Assembly: GCA_013911345.1 (NCBI GenBank) | Contig: JACETJ010000009.1 | Span: 1 to 18,791 of the forward strand | Direction of reading: 5' to 3' | DNA from: Congregibacter sp. | GTDB taxonomy: Bacteria; Pseudomonadota; Gammaproteobacteria; Pseudomonadales; Halieaceae | Length of the DNA: 18,791 bases | Part shown: piece after piece, positions 1 through 5,845 of the stretch | Position numbering within the stretch: position 1 is the stretch's first letter | How the letters are laid out: every line of letters begins with the position of its first letter | Notes under the pieces: model-generated | Database searches by the model: none | Told to the model about the DNA's origin: nothing | The model's input: only the letters and a program-made list of their open reading frames with translations | Position numbers and translations under genes: made by a program

Positions 1-194
1 ATATCCATCAGAAAGGCCTGAGCCTTGGCTCGATTGCCCTTCCGTACCTGATCCATATAAGAGGGGTAGGCGATACCCGCCAAAATCGCGATGATGGCCA
101 CCACAATCATCAACTCGATCAAGGTAAAACCGCGTTGTCGCGCGATATGCCTGCCCATCGGTCGATGAGTCAAAGTGAATGGCTGCGGTTTCAA
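1..194 (-). CDS. pilE: PilE-type type IV minor pilin (3' part outside window)
   Basis: Only the N-terminal 64 residues or so are present; the gene runs off the left edge. The prepilin signal is RQRG^[16 protein letters not shown], with Gly at -1, Phe at +1 and Glu at +5, followed by the hydrophobic alpha-1 helix and IAYPSY. The next part, [21 protein letters not shown], resembles the PilE branch of minor pilins (NR..AQ..L.D after the helix) more than a major PilA. In that family the prepilin is cleaved and N-methylated by PilD and works in the pilus as a minor subunit. I chose the TTG at 194 because an AGGAGGGG ribosome binding site lies just upstream (198-205). The only nearby ATG, at 158, has no visible site and would give a 10-residue leader rather than 22. 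The gene follows the pilW-like gene and a 59-residue pilin-like ORF on the same strand. Family assignment is strong; the PilE versus PilA choice is an inference from about 50 mature residues. Confidence 0.85.
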   Translation of the reverse strand, partial: MKPQPFTLTHRPMGRHIARQRGFTLIELMIVVAIIAILAGIAYPSYMDQVRKGNRAKAQAFLMD

Positions 195-197
195 ATT

Positions 198-205
198 CCC
201 CTCCT
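198..205 (-). promoter_or_regulatory. Strong ribosome binding site that decides the pilE start
   Basis: On the minus strand this reads AGGAGGGG. The AGGAGG core lies 5 bases before a TTG at 194 that is in frame with pilE. The downstream ATG at 158 has no comparable site, so the TTG is the preferred start. Confidence 0.6.
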
Positions 206-215
206 GGACCACCTT

Positions 216-248
216 ATTGCAAAACGCGCTTTCATTGCAAATTGCAAT
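216..248. repeat. Three ATTGCAA repeats upstream of pilE
   Basis: ATTGCAA occurs at 216-222, 234-240 and as the adjoining ATTGCAAT at 241-248. The last two form a near-palindrome, ATTGCAAATTGCAAT, at 234-248. The cluster sits 22 to 54 bases upstream of the pilE start, inside the only non-coding stretch of the pilin cluster (195-298). It could be a regulator binding site, but it does not match a spaced -24/-12 sigma-54 promoter. Its function is unknown. Confidence 0.3.
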
Positions 249-298
249 ACCTATGTGACACTTTACGCTCTTTTTGGGTGGCTACCAGCCCCAAGTTT

Positions 299-478
299 TC
301 ACGAATCTTGGGAATTTGCAACGTTTTGACGGGTTGAATGCCAGTCAGCCAAAGCGAGCTGATACGGCCCTATCAGCGCCATCGTAGTGAGAGTGAGCAA
401 CAGCACCACAAATGTGAGGGCGAAGAACCCATGGCTTTTCTGGAGGCCCCCCATGGATTCGCATCCGTTTGCATTCAT
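299..478 (-). CDS. 59-residue pilin-like micro-ORF in the pilX position
   Basis: A short ORF starts with ATG at 478, 13 bases after the pilW-like stop, and ends with TGA at 299. It encodes 59 residues. Residues 13-17 are QKSHG, followed by the hydrophobic stretch FFALTFVVLLLTLTTMALIG (residues 18-37), then a short polar tail ending NSQDS. A Gly before a hydrophobic helix near the N terminus is the layout of a class III prepilin signal. Thr, not Glu, is at +5, and PilX/GspK-type minor pilins also lack Glu at +5. Full-length PilX is normally about three times longer, so this would be a helix-only PilX or a remnant. An alternative ATG at 454 would give a shorter leader. No strong ribosome binding site is visible, and translation could be coupled to the upstream gene. 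A 7-base inverted repeat (GCTGATA/TATCAGC, 358-377) lies within it. Function is inferred from position and shape only. Confidence 0.5.
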   Translation of the reverse strand: MNANGCESMGGLQKSHGFFALTFVVLLLTLTTMALIGPYQLALADWHSTRQNVANSQDS

Positions 479-491
479 TTAAGAGGACATT

Positions 492-1379
492 TCAGTAAGA
501 GGGAATCAGTAGTCGCACGGCACGCAGAGGCGGCAGATCTATATGCCGACTGAATGGATCAACCGTGAGCGCCAGCTGGATAATGGATGGCGGTGGGTTC
601 TGAGGTGAATCGATGAGGGCCTCATCGCTCCACCCCGTCTGGCCCTGTGCTACTTGGCCAAGAACTTCAAGGCGCTGTATCTGCCATTCGCGGATGCCCG
701 ACACCAACACTTCTGCCTGCGTCCATCGATAAATCGGTCCTCGCGCCAAAACATGCAGTCGTAGCTCCGGCGCGCCCGTGGCGCCCGCAACATCCCGGTG
801 GCTCAGCACCATACGCTCCAACCGCCCCCACGCAGCGCCTTCTGTACAATCCGCAGTGCCAACCACCGAATCCTGCCAATCCACCCACCATGGACCCGTC
901 GGCACCGCCTCGCCGCTCTCTCTCACCTCACACTCAGTAGGCCGCAGACGATAACCCGCAGAGTCATCACAAGTAGCGAAACAGGGATGGATCATTTCCA
1001 GATACAGCGCTTTACCAAGAGCCGAGCCAGGTAAGCACGGTGCGTCGCTCAGTTCGATAATGTCGAGACCGCCCCAGGTTTTTAACGGGCCCGCGGCGTC
1101 GGGAGGCTGGCACGGATCGGCAGGCGCCGGCCACTCAATCACCGCCTTTGAGCCTGAATCGCCACCCATCCAGCCCTGTGGCATCCGAGCACGACTCATG
1201 GCAGCGTCCAGAAATTGATCTATCTGCCCTAAGCGCAGACTTTGATCACTCTTCGCTGCCACCCGCTGAACGCCGCTAATTGCGGAGGCACTGGTGGCAA
1301 CCAGCGCGGCCACCATCGCCAGTACCAGCGCATTGGCAATGAGGCATTCGACCAGAGAGAAGCCAGCTACTGAGCGCAT
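492..1379 (-). CDS. pilW: PilW-like type IV minor pilin
   Basis: The 295-residue protein starts MRSVAG^FSLVECLIANALV: Gly at -1 (residue 6), Phe at +1 and Glu at +5, then a hydrophobic helix to about residue 32. The long, variable C-terminal part with several Cys residues and the large size for a pilin fit the PilW/PilJ class, which in the known systems forms part of the minor-pilin tip complex that primes pilus assembly. It lies in the order expected for pilW, after a PilV-like gene (70-base gap) and before the pilX position. The start ATG at 1379 gives a normal 6-residue leader, although the ribosome binding site (AAGAAG) is weak. No domain beyond the N-terminal methylation helix can be named with certainty, so the symbol rests on position, length and signal peptide. 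Expected location: inner membrane before assembly, then the pilus. Confidence 0.75.
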   Translation of the reverse strand: MRSVAGFSLVECLIANALVLAMVAALVATSASAISGVQRVAAKSDQSLRLGQIDQFLDAAMSRARMPQGWMGGDSGSKAVIEWPAPADPCQPPDAAGPLKTWGGLDIIELSDAPCLPGSALGKALYLEMIHPCFATCDDSAGYRLRPTECEVRESGEAVPTGPWWVDWQDSVVGTADCTEGAAWGRLERMVLSHRDVAGATGAPELRLHVLARGPIYRWTQAEVLVSGIREWQIQRLEVLGQVAQGQTGWSDEALIDSPQNPPPSIIQLALTVDPFSRHIDLPPLRAVRLLIPSY

Positions 1380-1449
1380 CAGCGCACGCTTCTTATTGAG
1401 CGAGTTGCCGCGGCTGTGGTGGCACCCGACAGTCGATGCCTCTCCAGCA

Positions 1450-1842
1450 TCAGTGCAACGTGCTCGCGAGCTGGGCTGATAGTTGATGGCCGTGCGTGTC
1501 GCGCCACGTTAGCCTGAAAACGCCGCCGCTTGTGATCTCGACGCGATGATCGAACAGGTGCTTGAGTCGATCGGCAAGCGTCTGGCAGGTATCGGCAAGC
1601 TGTGGGCGGAGCGGGCCACTGCAGAAGTCCAAGGCTGCGTGCGCATCGCCCATCATATGCGCGAGTGCCGACCATTCTCTCAAAACCGCGGCAGCCGCAT
1701 GGGTTTGGATAATGTGTTGGTGGAGCATTGTGATTTCCGCCGCGAACTGGAGTATGCCGAGCATGCCGGCGAAACCGATGGCACTGGCAATCAGATACTC
1801 GAGCAATACTAGCGAGCCTCCGCGTCGACCATTTCGCTCCAA
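1450..1842 (-). CDS. pilV: PilV-like minor pilin with non-standard prepilin signal
   Basis: The 130-residue protein begins MERNGRRGGSLVLLEYLIAS, followed by AIGFAGMLGILQFAA. The helix with IGFAGMLG and the later REWSALAHMMGDAHAALDF region resemble PilV, which usually has IGLLG and a conserved post-helix segment. The cleavage site is unusual. If cleavage follows Gly9, +1 is Ser and Glu falls at +6. If Glu is kept at +5, the -1 residue is Ser10. The gene overlaps the upstream pilin gene by 34 bases (its ATG lies inside that gene), which suggests coupled translation. It sits between a PilE/FimU-like gene and the pilW-like gene, as pilV does. As a minor pilin it would join the tip complex. The pilin family is fairly sure; the PilV label is supported by order and helix sequence. 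Confidence 0.7.
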   Translation of the reverse strand: MERNGRRGGSLVLLEYLIASAIGFAGMLGILQFAAEITMLHQHIIQTHAAAAVLREWSALAHMMGDAHAALDFCSGPLRPQLADTCQTLADRLKHLFDHRVEITSGGVFRLTWRDTHGHQLSAQLASTLH

Positions 1843-2201
1843 ACGCCTAAGTGATTGAGCTGGAGATCCGGCAGTGAAGGGGTCTTAGCCATCAAGTGCA
1901 ATAAGAACGCCCGATCGTCCGCATCGATCTGGAGACGATAGGCATCCGCGACGCTGGGGGACAACGTGATCAAGCCCGGAAGCTCTACGGGCGTGGCATA
2001 CCGGCCGTGGCGCGACAGGAAATCGCGTTGCGCTATATCGAGGCGCAGCAGCACCCACTTAGCCTCTCTGAGCACTGCCTGATGCTGGTGAGTACGCCAC
2101 GATGGCAAGGCGATGCCGGCCAGCAATGAGATCATCACCAGCACTATCAGGATTTCTATTAATGAGAAGGCCCCCAACCGAGACCGGATGCGCGGCACCA
2201 T
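1809..2201 (-). CDS. PilE/FimU-like minor pilin with Ala at -1 and no cysteines
   Basis: The 130-residue protein starts MVPRIRSRLGA^FSLIEILIV, with the helix continuing through SLLAGIALPSW. Glu is at +5 and Phe at +1, but the residue before the predicted cut is Ala, with Gly at -2. The C-terminal part (AYRLQIDADDRAFLLHLMAK, then D..LNHLGVWSE) matches the PilE-type pilin domain, in which a D..C..L.L...G motif is usual. Here no Cys exists anywhere in the protein, so the usual C-terminal disulfide loop cannot form. I chose the ATG at 2201 because it gives an 11-residue leader; upstream in-frame sequence looks non-coding and contains an inverted repeat. It is first in the minor-pilin cluster, where fimU stands in Pseudomonas, and would be a minor pilus subunit. 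It follows clpB on the same strand after a 111-base gap with a strong hairpin. Confidence 0.75.
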   Translation of the reverse strand: MVPRIRSRLGAFSLIEILIVLVMISLLAGIALPSWRTHQHQAVLREAKWVLLRLDIAQRDFLSRHGRYATPVELPGLITLSPSVADAYRLQIDADDRAFLLHLMAKTPSLPDLQLNHLGVWSEMVDAEAR

Positions 2202-2256
2202 GATGTCCGCCCTGTTACACGAGATCAGAGACAGTTTGTAATAGGCGGTGCAGCAA

Positions 2257-2290
2257 CCACAGATCACCGGTCGAGACGGGTGACCTGTGG
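2257..2290 (-). terminator. 12-base-pair inverted repeat after clpB, probable terminator-like hairpin
   Basis: CCACAGATCACC (2257-2268) and GGTGACCTGTGG (2279-2290) are complementary over 12 positions with one mismatch, which becomes a G-U pair in minus-strand RNA. The loop is 10 bases. It begins 22 bases after the clpB stop, the right place for a terminator separating clpB from the pilin cluster. No run of U follows on either strand, so it may instead be an RNA end-protecting or pausing structure. Confidence 0.45.
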
Positions 2291-2312
2291 CGGTTGAAGC
2301 TGGGCTTCGGCC

Positions 2313-4928
2313 CTACGCGGCTTCCGAGACAGCGGCCGCCTTGCTGAAAGCAAACTCGCCTCTCTCCAGCCTGACCTCGACCGTATCGCCCGGAGCGAAC
2401 GCACCAGCCAATATTCCTTCGGCCAGCGGGTTCTCGATCAATCGTTGCATGGCGCGCTTGAGTGGTCGCGCACCGTAGACCGGGTCGAAGCCCTCATCGG
2501 CCAGATGCGACATCACCTCTGCATTCACAGACAGCGCCAGCGACCGATCGGCAAGTCGCGCCCTCACTGCAGCCAGCTGTAGCTCGGCAATATCGGCGAT
2601 GTGGGAGGCGTCCAGCGCGTGGAACACCACTGACTCATCAATTCGATTGAGCAGTTCTGGCGCGAAGTGCATTGCCACATCGGCCATCACTTTTGCCTCA
2701 ATGGTCGCCTTCATCGCGCCGCTGTCAGCTTTGGCGGCTTGTGGCTCAAATGCCTCCCGAAAGTGCTCTGAACCCAGGTTCGACGTCATCACCACCACCG
2801 TATTGCGAAAATCCACGGTGCGGCCCTGCCCATCGGTCAGCCGACCATCCTCAAGAACCTGGAGCAAAATATTGAAGACATCCTTATGGGCCTTTTCGAC
2901 CTCATCAAGGAGCAGCAGCGAGTAGGGTCGGCGGCGCACTGCTTCAGTGAGGTAGCCACCCTCTTCGTAGCCCACGTAGCCAGGGGGTGCGCCGATCAAG
3001 CGCGCAACAGAGTGTTGCTCCATGAACTCTGACATGTCGATGCGCACCATCGCCTGCTCGCTGTCAAACAGATAATCGGCCAGCGCCTTGCACAGTTCGG
3101 TCTTGCCCACACCCGTCGGCCCCAAGAATAGAAATGAGCCATTGGGTCGCTGTGGGTCTGCCAATCCGGCCCGGGCACGACGTACGGCGTTCGACACGGC
3201 CACCACAGCTTCTTGCTGTCCCACCACCCGCTCGTGCAGCGCTGCCTCCATGTGTAACAGTTTTTCTCTGTCTCCCTCGAGCATCTTGGCAATCGGAACA
3301 CCGGTCCACTTAGAGACCACCTCGGCGACCTCCTCCTCGGTCACGCGCGATCGGAGAAGAGTCGGCTCCGGCTGATCCTCAGCGGACGCCGCCTGAAGTC
3401 GGCGCTCCAGATCGGGCAGCAGCCCATGCTGAATCTCCGACATCCCAGCCAGGTCTCCTGCGCGGCGAGCAACCTCTAAATCCAGCTTGGCCTGCTCAAT
3501 GTCGCTTTTTATCTGAGTTGCTCCCTGCACCGCCGCCTTCTCGGCCAGCCACACTTCCTCAAGGTCAGCGTACTCCCGCTCGATCACCTCAATCTGCTCA
3601 TCGAGCTGATTCAGCTCCTTCTCTGCAGCGGCGGAATCCTCTTTTTTCACGGCTTCACGTTCAATCTTGAGCTGAATCAAGCGCCGCTCGAGGCGGTCCA
3701 TGGACTCGGGCTTCGAATCGATCTCCATCCTGATGCGACTGCCCGCCTCATCGATCAGATCAATCGCTTTGTCAGGCAGTTGCCGGTCTGTGATGTATCG
3801 CTGGCTGAGTCTTGCCGCCGCAATAATGGCGCTGTCGCTGATATCGACGCTGTGATGCACCTCGTAACGCTCTTTTAGCCCGCGCAGAATGGCAATGGTG
3901 TCCTCCTCGCTGGGCTCATCCACCAGCACCTTCTGGAAACGCCGCTCCAGCGCAGCATCTTTCTCGACGTACTGCCGATACTCGTTCAACGTTGTGGCGC
4001 CGACACAGTGGAGTTCACCGCGGGCCAGCGCCGGCTTCAGCATATTGCCTGCGTCCATCGACCCCTCTGCCTTGCCAGCACCCACCATCGTGTGCAGCTC
4101 ATCGACAAATAGAATGATGCGGCCTTCCTCTTTGCCCAGTGCGTTCAGCACCGCCTTCAGCCGCTCTTCAAAATCTCCACGGAATTTCGCGCCTGCCAAC
4201 AGCGCGCCCAGATCCAGCGCCAAAATCCGCTTGTTCTTAAGCCCTTCTGGCACTTCACCGTTAACCACCCGTTGCGCCAAGCCCTCAACGATTGCGGTCT
4301 TGCCCACACCAGGCTCACCGATCAACACCGGATTGTTTTTGGTTCTTCGCTGAAGCACTTGAATAGTGCGACGAATCTCCTCGTCTCTGCCAATCACGGG
4401 GTCCAGCTCGCCAGCCTCGGCGCGCGCGGTCAGGTCCACCGTATATTTCTCCAGCGCCTGACGCGTTTCCTCCGATTCAGCGGTACTGACCGACTCTCCC
4501 CCTCGCGCTTGATCCACAGCTTGAGAGAGAGTCTCGACAGAGATACCCGCGTCCTTCATTAAAGGGGCTGTCGACGATGCATCGAGCATCGCGAGCAAGA
4601 CTGTATCCGTGGAAATGTAGGCATCCTCCGCCTGCTGCGACAATTTATCGGCGCGGTTCAAGAGTCGCTGGGTCTCCTGACTGATATGAATATCCTCAGC
4701 GCCTGAAACCGTGGGCACACCGTCCAATGCAACATCTACCGCGCGTTGTAACGACTCAGTGTCTGCGCCGGCGGCCCGCAACAGGGCGTGGCAAGGTGAC
4801 CCCGTTTGGCCCAGCATGGCTTTGAGGATATGCACTGGCTCAATAAAAGGGTGATCCCGCCCTACAGCTATGGATTGCGCCTCTCCGAGGGCCGCCTGTA
4901 AAGAATGCGTCAGCTTATCCATGCGCAT
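2313..4928 (-). CDS. clpB: ClpB protein disaggregase (Hsp100 AAA+ chaperone)
   Basis: The 871-residue protein is close to the family length and aligns across its length with ClpB. It has an N domain (1-145), first AAA+ module with Walker A GEPGVGKT (204-211) and Walker B ILFVDE (272-277), a coiled-coil middle domain rich in Glu/Lys/Ala, a second AAA+ module with GPTGVGKTE, pore loop GYVGYEEGG and the [11 protein letters not shown]alker B, and a C-terminal VYGARPLKR box. ClpB is a cytosolic ring hexamer that, with DnaK, pulls proteins out of aggregates after heat stress. I chose the ATG at 4928 ([11 protein letters not shown]), which matches the known N terminus and has AAGGAG 6 bases upstream. 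An in-frame ATG at 5003 is rejected because it lies upstream of the likely transcription start. The first pore loop reads KFRGDFEE, with Phe249 where ClpB usually has Tyr. A sigma-32-type promoter precedes the gene. Confidence 0.97.
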   Translation of the reverse strand: MRMDKLTHSLQAALGEAQSIAVGRDHPFIEPVHILKAMLGQTGSPCHALLRAAGADTESLQRAVDVALDGVPTVSGAEDIHISQETQRLLNRADKLSQQAEDAYISTDTVLLAMLDASSTAPLMKDAGISVETLSQAVDQARGGESVSTAESEETRQALEKYTVDLTARAEAGELDPVIGRDEEIRRTIQVLQRRTKNNPVLIGEPGVGKTAIVEGLAQRVVNGEVPEGLKNKRILALDLGALLAGAKFRGDFEERLKAVLNALGKEEGRIILFVDELHTMVGAGKAEGSMDAGNMLKPALARGELHCVGATTLNEYRQYVEKDAALERRFQKVLVDEPSEEDTIAILRGLKERYEVHHSVDISDSAIIAAARLSQRYITDRQLPDKAIDLIDEAGSRIRMEIDSKPESMDRLERRLIQLKIEREAVKKEDSAAAEKELNQLDEQIEVIEREYADLEEVWLAEKAAVQGATQIKSDIEQAKLDLEVARRAGDLAGMSEIQHGLLPDLERRLQAASAEDQPEPTLLRSRVTEEEVAEVVSKWTGVPIAKMLEGDREKLLHMEAALHERVVGQQEAVVAVSNAVRRARAGLADPQRPNGSFLFLGPTGVGKTELCKALADYLFDSEQAMVRIDMSEFMEQHSVARLIGAPPGYVGYEEGGYLTEAVRRRPYSLLLLDEVEKAHKDVFNILLQVLEDGRLTDGQGRTVDFRNTVVVMTSNLGSEHFREAFEPQAAKADSGAMKATIEAKVMADVAMHFAPELLNRIDESVVFHALDASHIADIAELQLAAVRARLADRSLALSVNAEVMSHLADEGFDPVYGARPLKRAMQRLIENPLAEGILAGAFAPGDTVEVRLERGEFAFSKAAAVSEAA

Positions 4929-4943
4929 CGCTCTCTCCTTGTT

Positions 4944-4956
4944 CCCGCTTTGCGGG
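4944..4956 (-). promoter_or_regulatory. Small GC hairpin in the clpB leader next to the ribosome binding site
   Basis: The minus strand reads CCCGC-AAA-GCGGG, a perfect 5-base-pair stem with a 3-base loop. It ends 3 bases before the AAGGAG ribosome binding site (4935-4940) of clpB. With transcription starting near 4969, the hairpin would occupy the middle of a leader of about 40 bases. It could stabilise the mRNA or affect ribosome access. A role in temperature response is only a possibility. Confidence 0.4.
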
Positions 4957-4975
4957 TCAGCTTTGTCTAAGAGAG

Positions 4976-5004
4976 ATATTGGGGGTCTAAACCCCCTTTT
5001 CAAG
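4976..5004 (-). promoter_or_regulatory. Heat-shock (sigma-32, RpoH) promoter of clpB
   Basis: On the minus strand CTTGAAA (4998-5004) and CCCCAATAT (4976-4984) are separated by 13 bases. This is a near-perfect match to the RpoH consensus (CTTGAAA, 11-16 bases, CCCCATNT). The predicted start of transcription is near 4969, giving a leader of about 40 bases before the clpB ATG at 4928. ClpB is a classical RpoH target in proteobacteria. The spacer and -10 together contain the palindrome GGGGGT-TTAG-ACCCCC (4981-4996). Confidence 0.85.
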
Positions 5005-5028
5005 TAGGGGCATTATTCGGGGTCGCGG

Positions 5029-5075
5029 GGCCAGAAGAGGCACCCGTGCCTCTCCGGCCTGCAGCAAAGAGAGGC
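5029..5075 (-). terminator. Terminator-like hairpins after pgeF, two alternative stems
   Basis: AGAGGCAC (5036-5043) pairs perfectly with GTGCCTCT (5046-5053) around a 2-base gap. An outer GGCC pair (5029-5032 with 5056-5059) extends it across a small internal loop. A second stem, GCCTCTC (5048-5054) with GAGAGGC (5069-5075), uses the same middle segment and so excludes the first. The structure starts about 30 bases after the pgeF stop and ends before the clpB promoter. It plausibly ends rluD-pgeF transcription, but only TCTTCT, not a long U run, follows. Confidence 0.45.
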
Positions 5076-5104
5076 GTGAGTGCAACGCGTCGGTGTTTTT
5101 GGCC

Positions 5105-5845
5105 TCAACTTCGCCACACCAGCGTCGCCATACGGCCGGACTGAGCGCCATCGCGTCGATAGGAAAAGAAATGCTCGGGCTCACCAAAGGTGCATCGCCC
5201 GGCACCTGAAATCTGCTCTACACCGGCTCGGGTCAACCTGAGGCGCGCAAGCTGCACTAAATCAGCCATCCAGCGATCTTCCTGCTTTTCCGAAGGCGCA
5301 AAACACGCGGCCGCGGCATCGCCATCAGCTCCCTCGAACGCAGCTTTTACCTCTGGGCCGACTTCATAGGCCGCGGCACTGATTGCCGGGCCCAGCCACG
5401 CGGTCAACGACTCTGGCTCAACCGGCATGGCCCGCAACAGCGACTCCAGTACACCTGCCGCTAAACCCCGCCAGCCCGCGTGCGCAATACCCACACATCG
5501 CGCTTCTTGGCCCACAAACACCACAGGCAAACAATCGGCAGTCAGCACGGCCAGTGGCTGATTCCGCTCGCGGGTCCATTGCGCATCGGCCTCCGGTACA
5601 TGCTCTATACCCGCCTCCACCGAGGTTGCGCCGTGTACCTGACGAATCCAGTGAACATGCTGTGTGGGCAGATGTGCCGACACTCTGCGGCGGTTTTCCG
5701 CGACACAGTGCGATAGATCCCCAACATGGTCTCCTAAATTGAGCGAATCGTAAGGGGCTTGGCTCACACCGCCACTGCGCATCGTCACGCGAATCTCAAC
5801 CCCGTCCAGTCCCACATCAGGCGCGAGCACAGGAACCGACTCCAT
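5105..5845 (-). CDS. pgeF: Peptidoglycan editing factor PgeF (YfiH, DUF152 family)
   Basis: The 246-residue protein carries the zinc-ligand set of the YfiH/multicopper-oxidase-like family: His71 in RQVHG, Cys105 in TADCLPV and His122 in AHAGWRG. The C-terminal segment is GRCTFGEPEHFFSYRRDG. In E. coli PgeF (YfiH) removes wrongly built UDP-MurNAc precursors carrying L-Ser in place of L-Ala; other members were reported to act on purine nucleosides. It is a cytosolic enzyme. I chose the ATG at 5845, whose A is also the last base of the rluD stop (TGATG overlap), with GGAGGA 9 bases upstream inside rluD; a GTG or ATG further upstream is unnecessary. The tight junction shows an rluD-pgeF operon, an arrangement common in gammaproteobacteria. 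A 176-base gap with hairpins and a heat-shock promoter separates it from clpB. Confidence 0.93.
   Translation of the reverse strand: MESVPVLAPDVGLDGVEIRVTMRSGGVSQAPYDSLNLGDHVGDLSHCVAENRRRVSAHLPTQHVHWIRQVHGATSVEAGIEHVPEADAQWTRERNQPLAVLTADCLPVVFVGQEARCVGIAHAGWRGLAAGVLESLLRAMPVEPESLTAWLGPAISAAAYEVGPEVKAAFEGADGDAAAACFAPSEKQEDRWMADLVQLARLRLTRAGVEQISGAGRCTFGEPEHFFSYRRDGAQSGRMATLVWRS

Noticed and set aside
233..380. Second frame continuing past the micro-ORF stop, as a frameshifted full pilX
   Set aside because: A +1 frame is open for about 45 codons (SLWLTGIQPVKTLQIPKIRE...) to a stop near 233, but it has no pilin head features, and no slippery site or clear continuity with the first frame is visible.
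647..1034. Overlapping plus-strand frames opposite the pilW-like gene
   Set aside because: Pro/Arg/Thr-rich sequence without motif or ribosome binding site; the minus-strand frame has a clear prepilin signal and operon position.
2235..2260. Sigma-54 promoter before the pilin cluster
   Set aside because: A GG and a GC are spaced 10 bases apart (TGGTTGCTGCACCGCC), but the other consensus positions of TGGCAC-N5-TTGCA do not match. The same search before pilE gave only wrongly spaced partial matches.
3889..4353. Plus-strand open frame of 154 codons opposite clpB
   Set aside because: It lies wholly inside the clpB AAA+ domain on the opposite strand, with Ser/Pro/Arg-rich low-complexity sequence typical of antisense frames.
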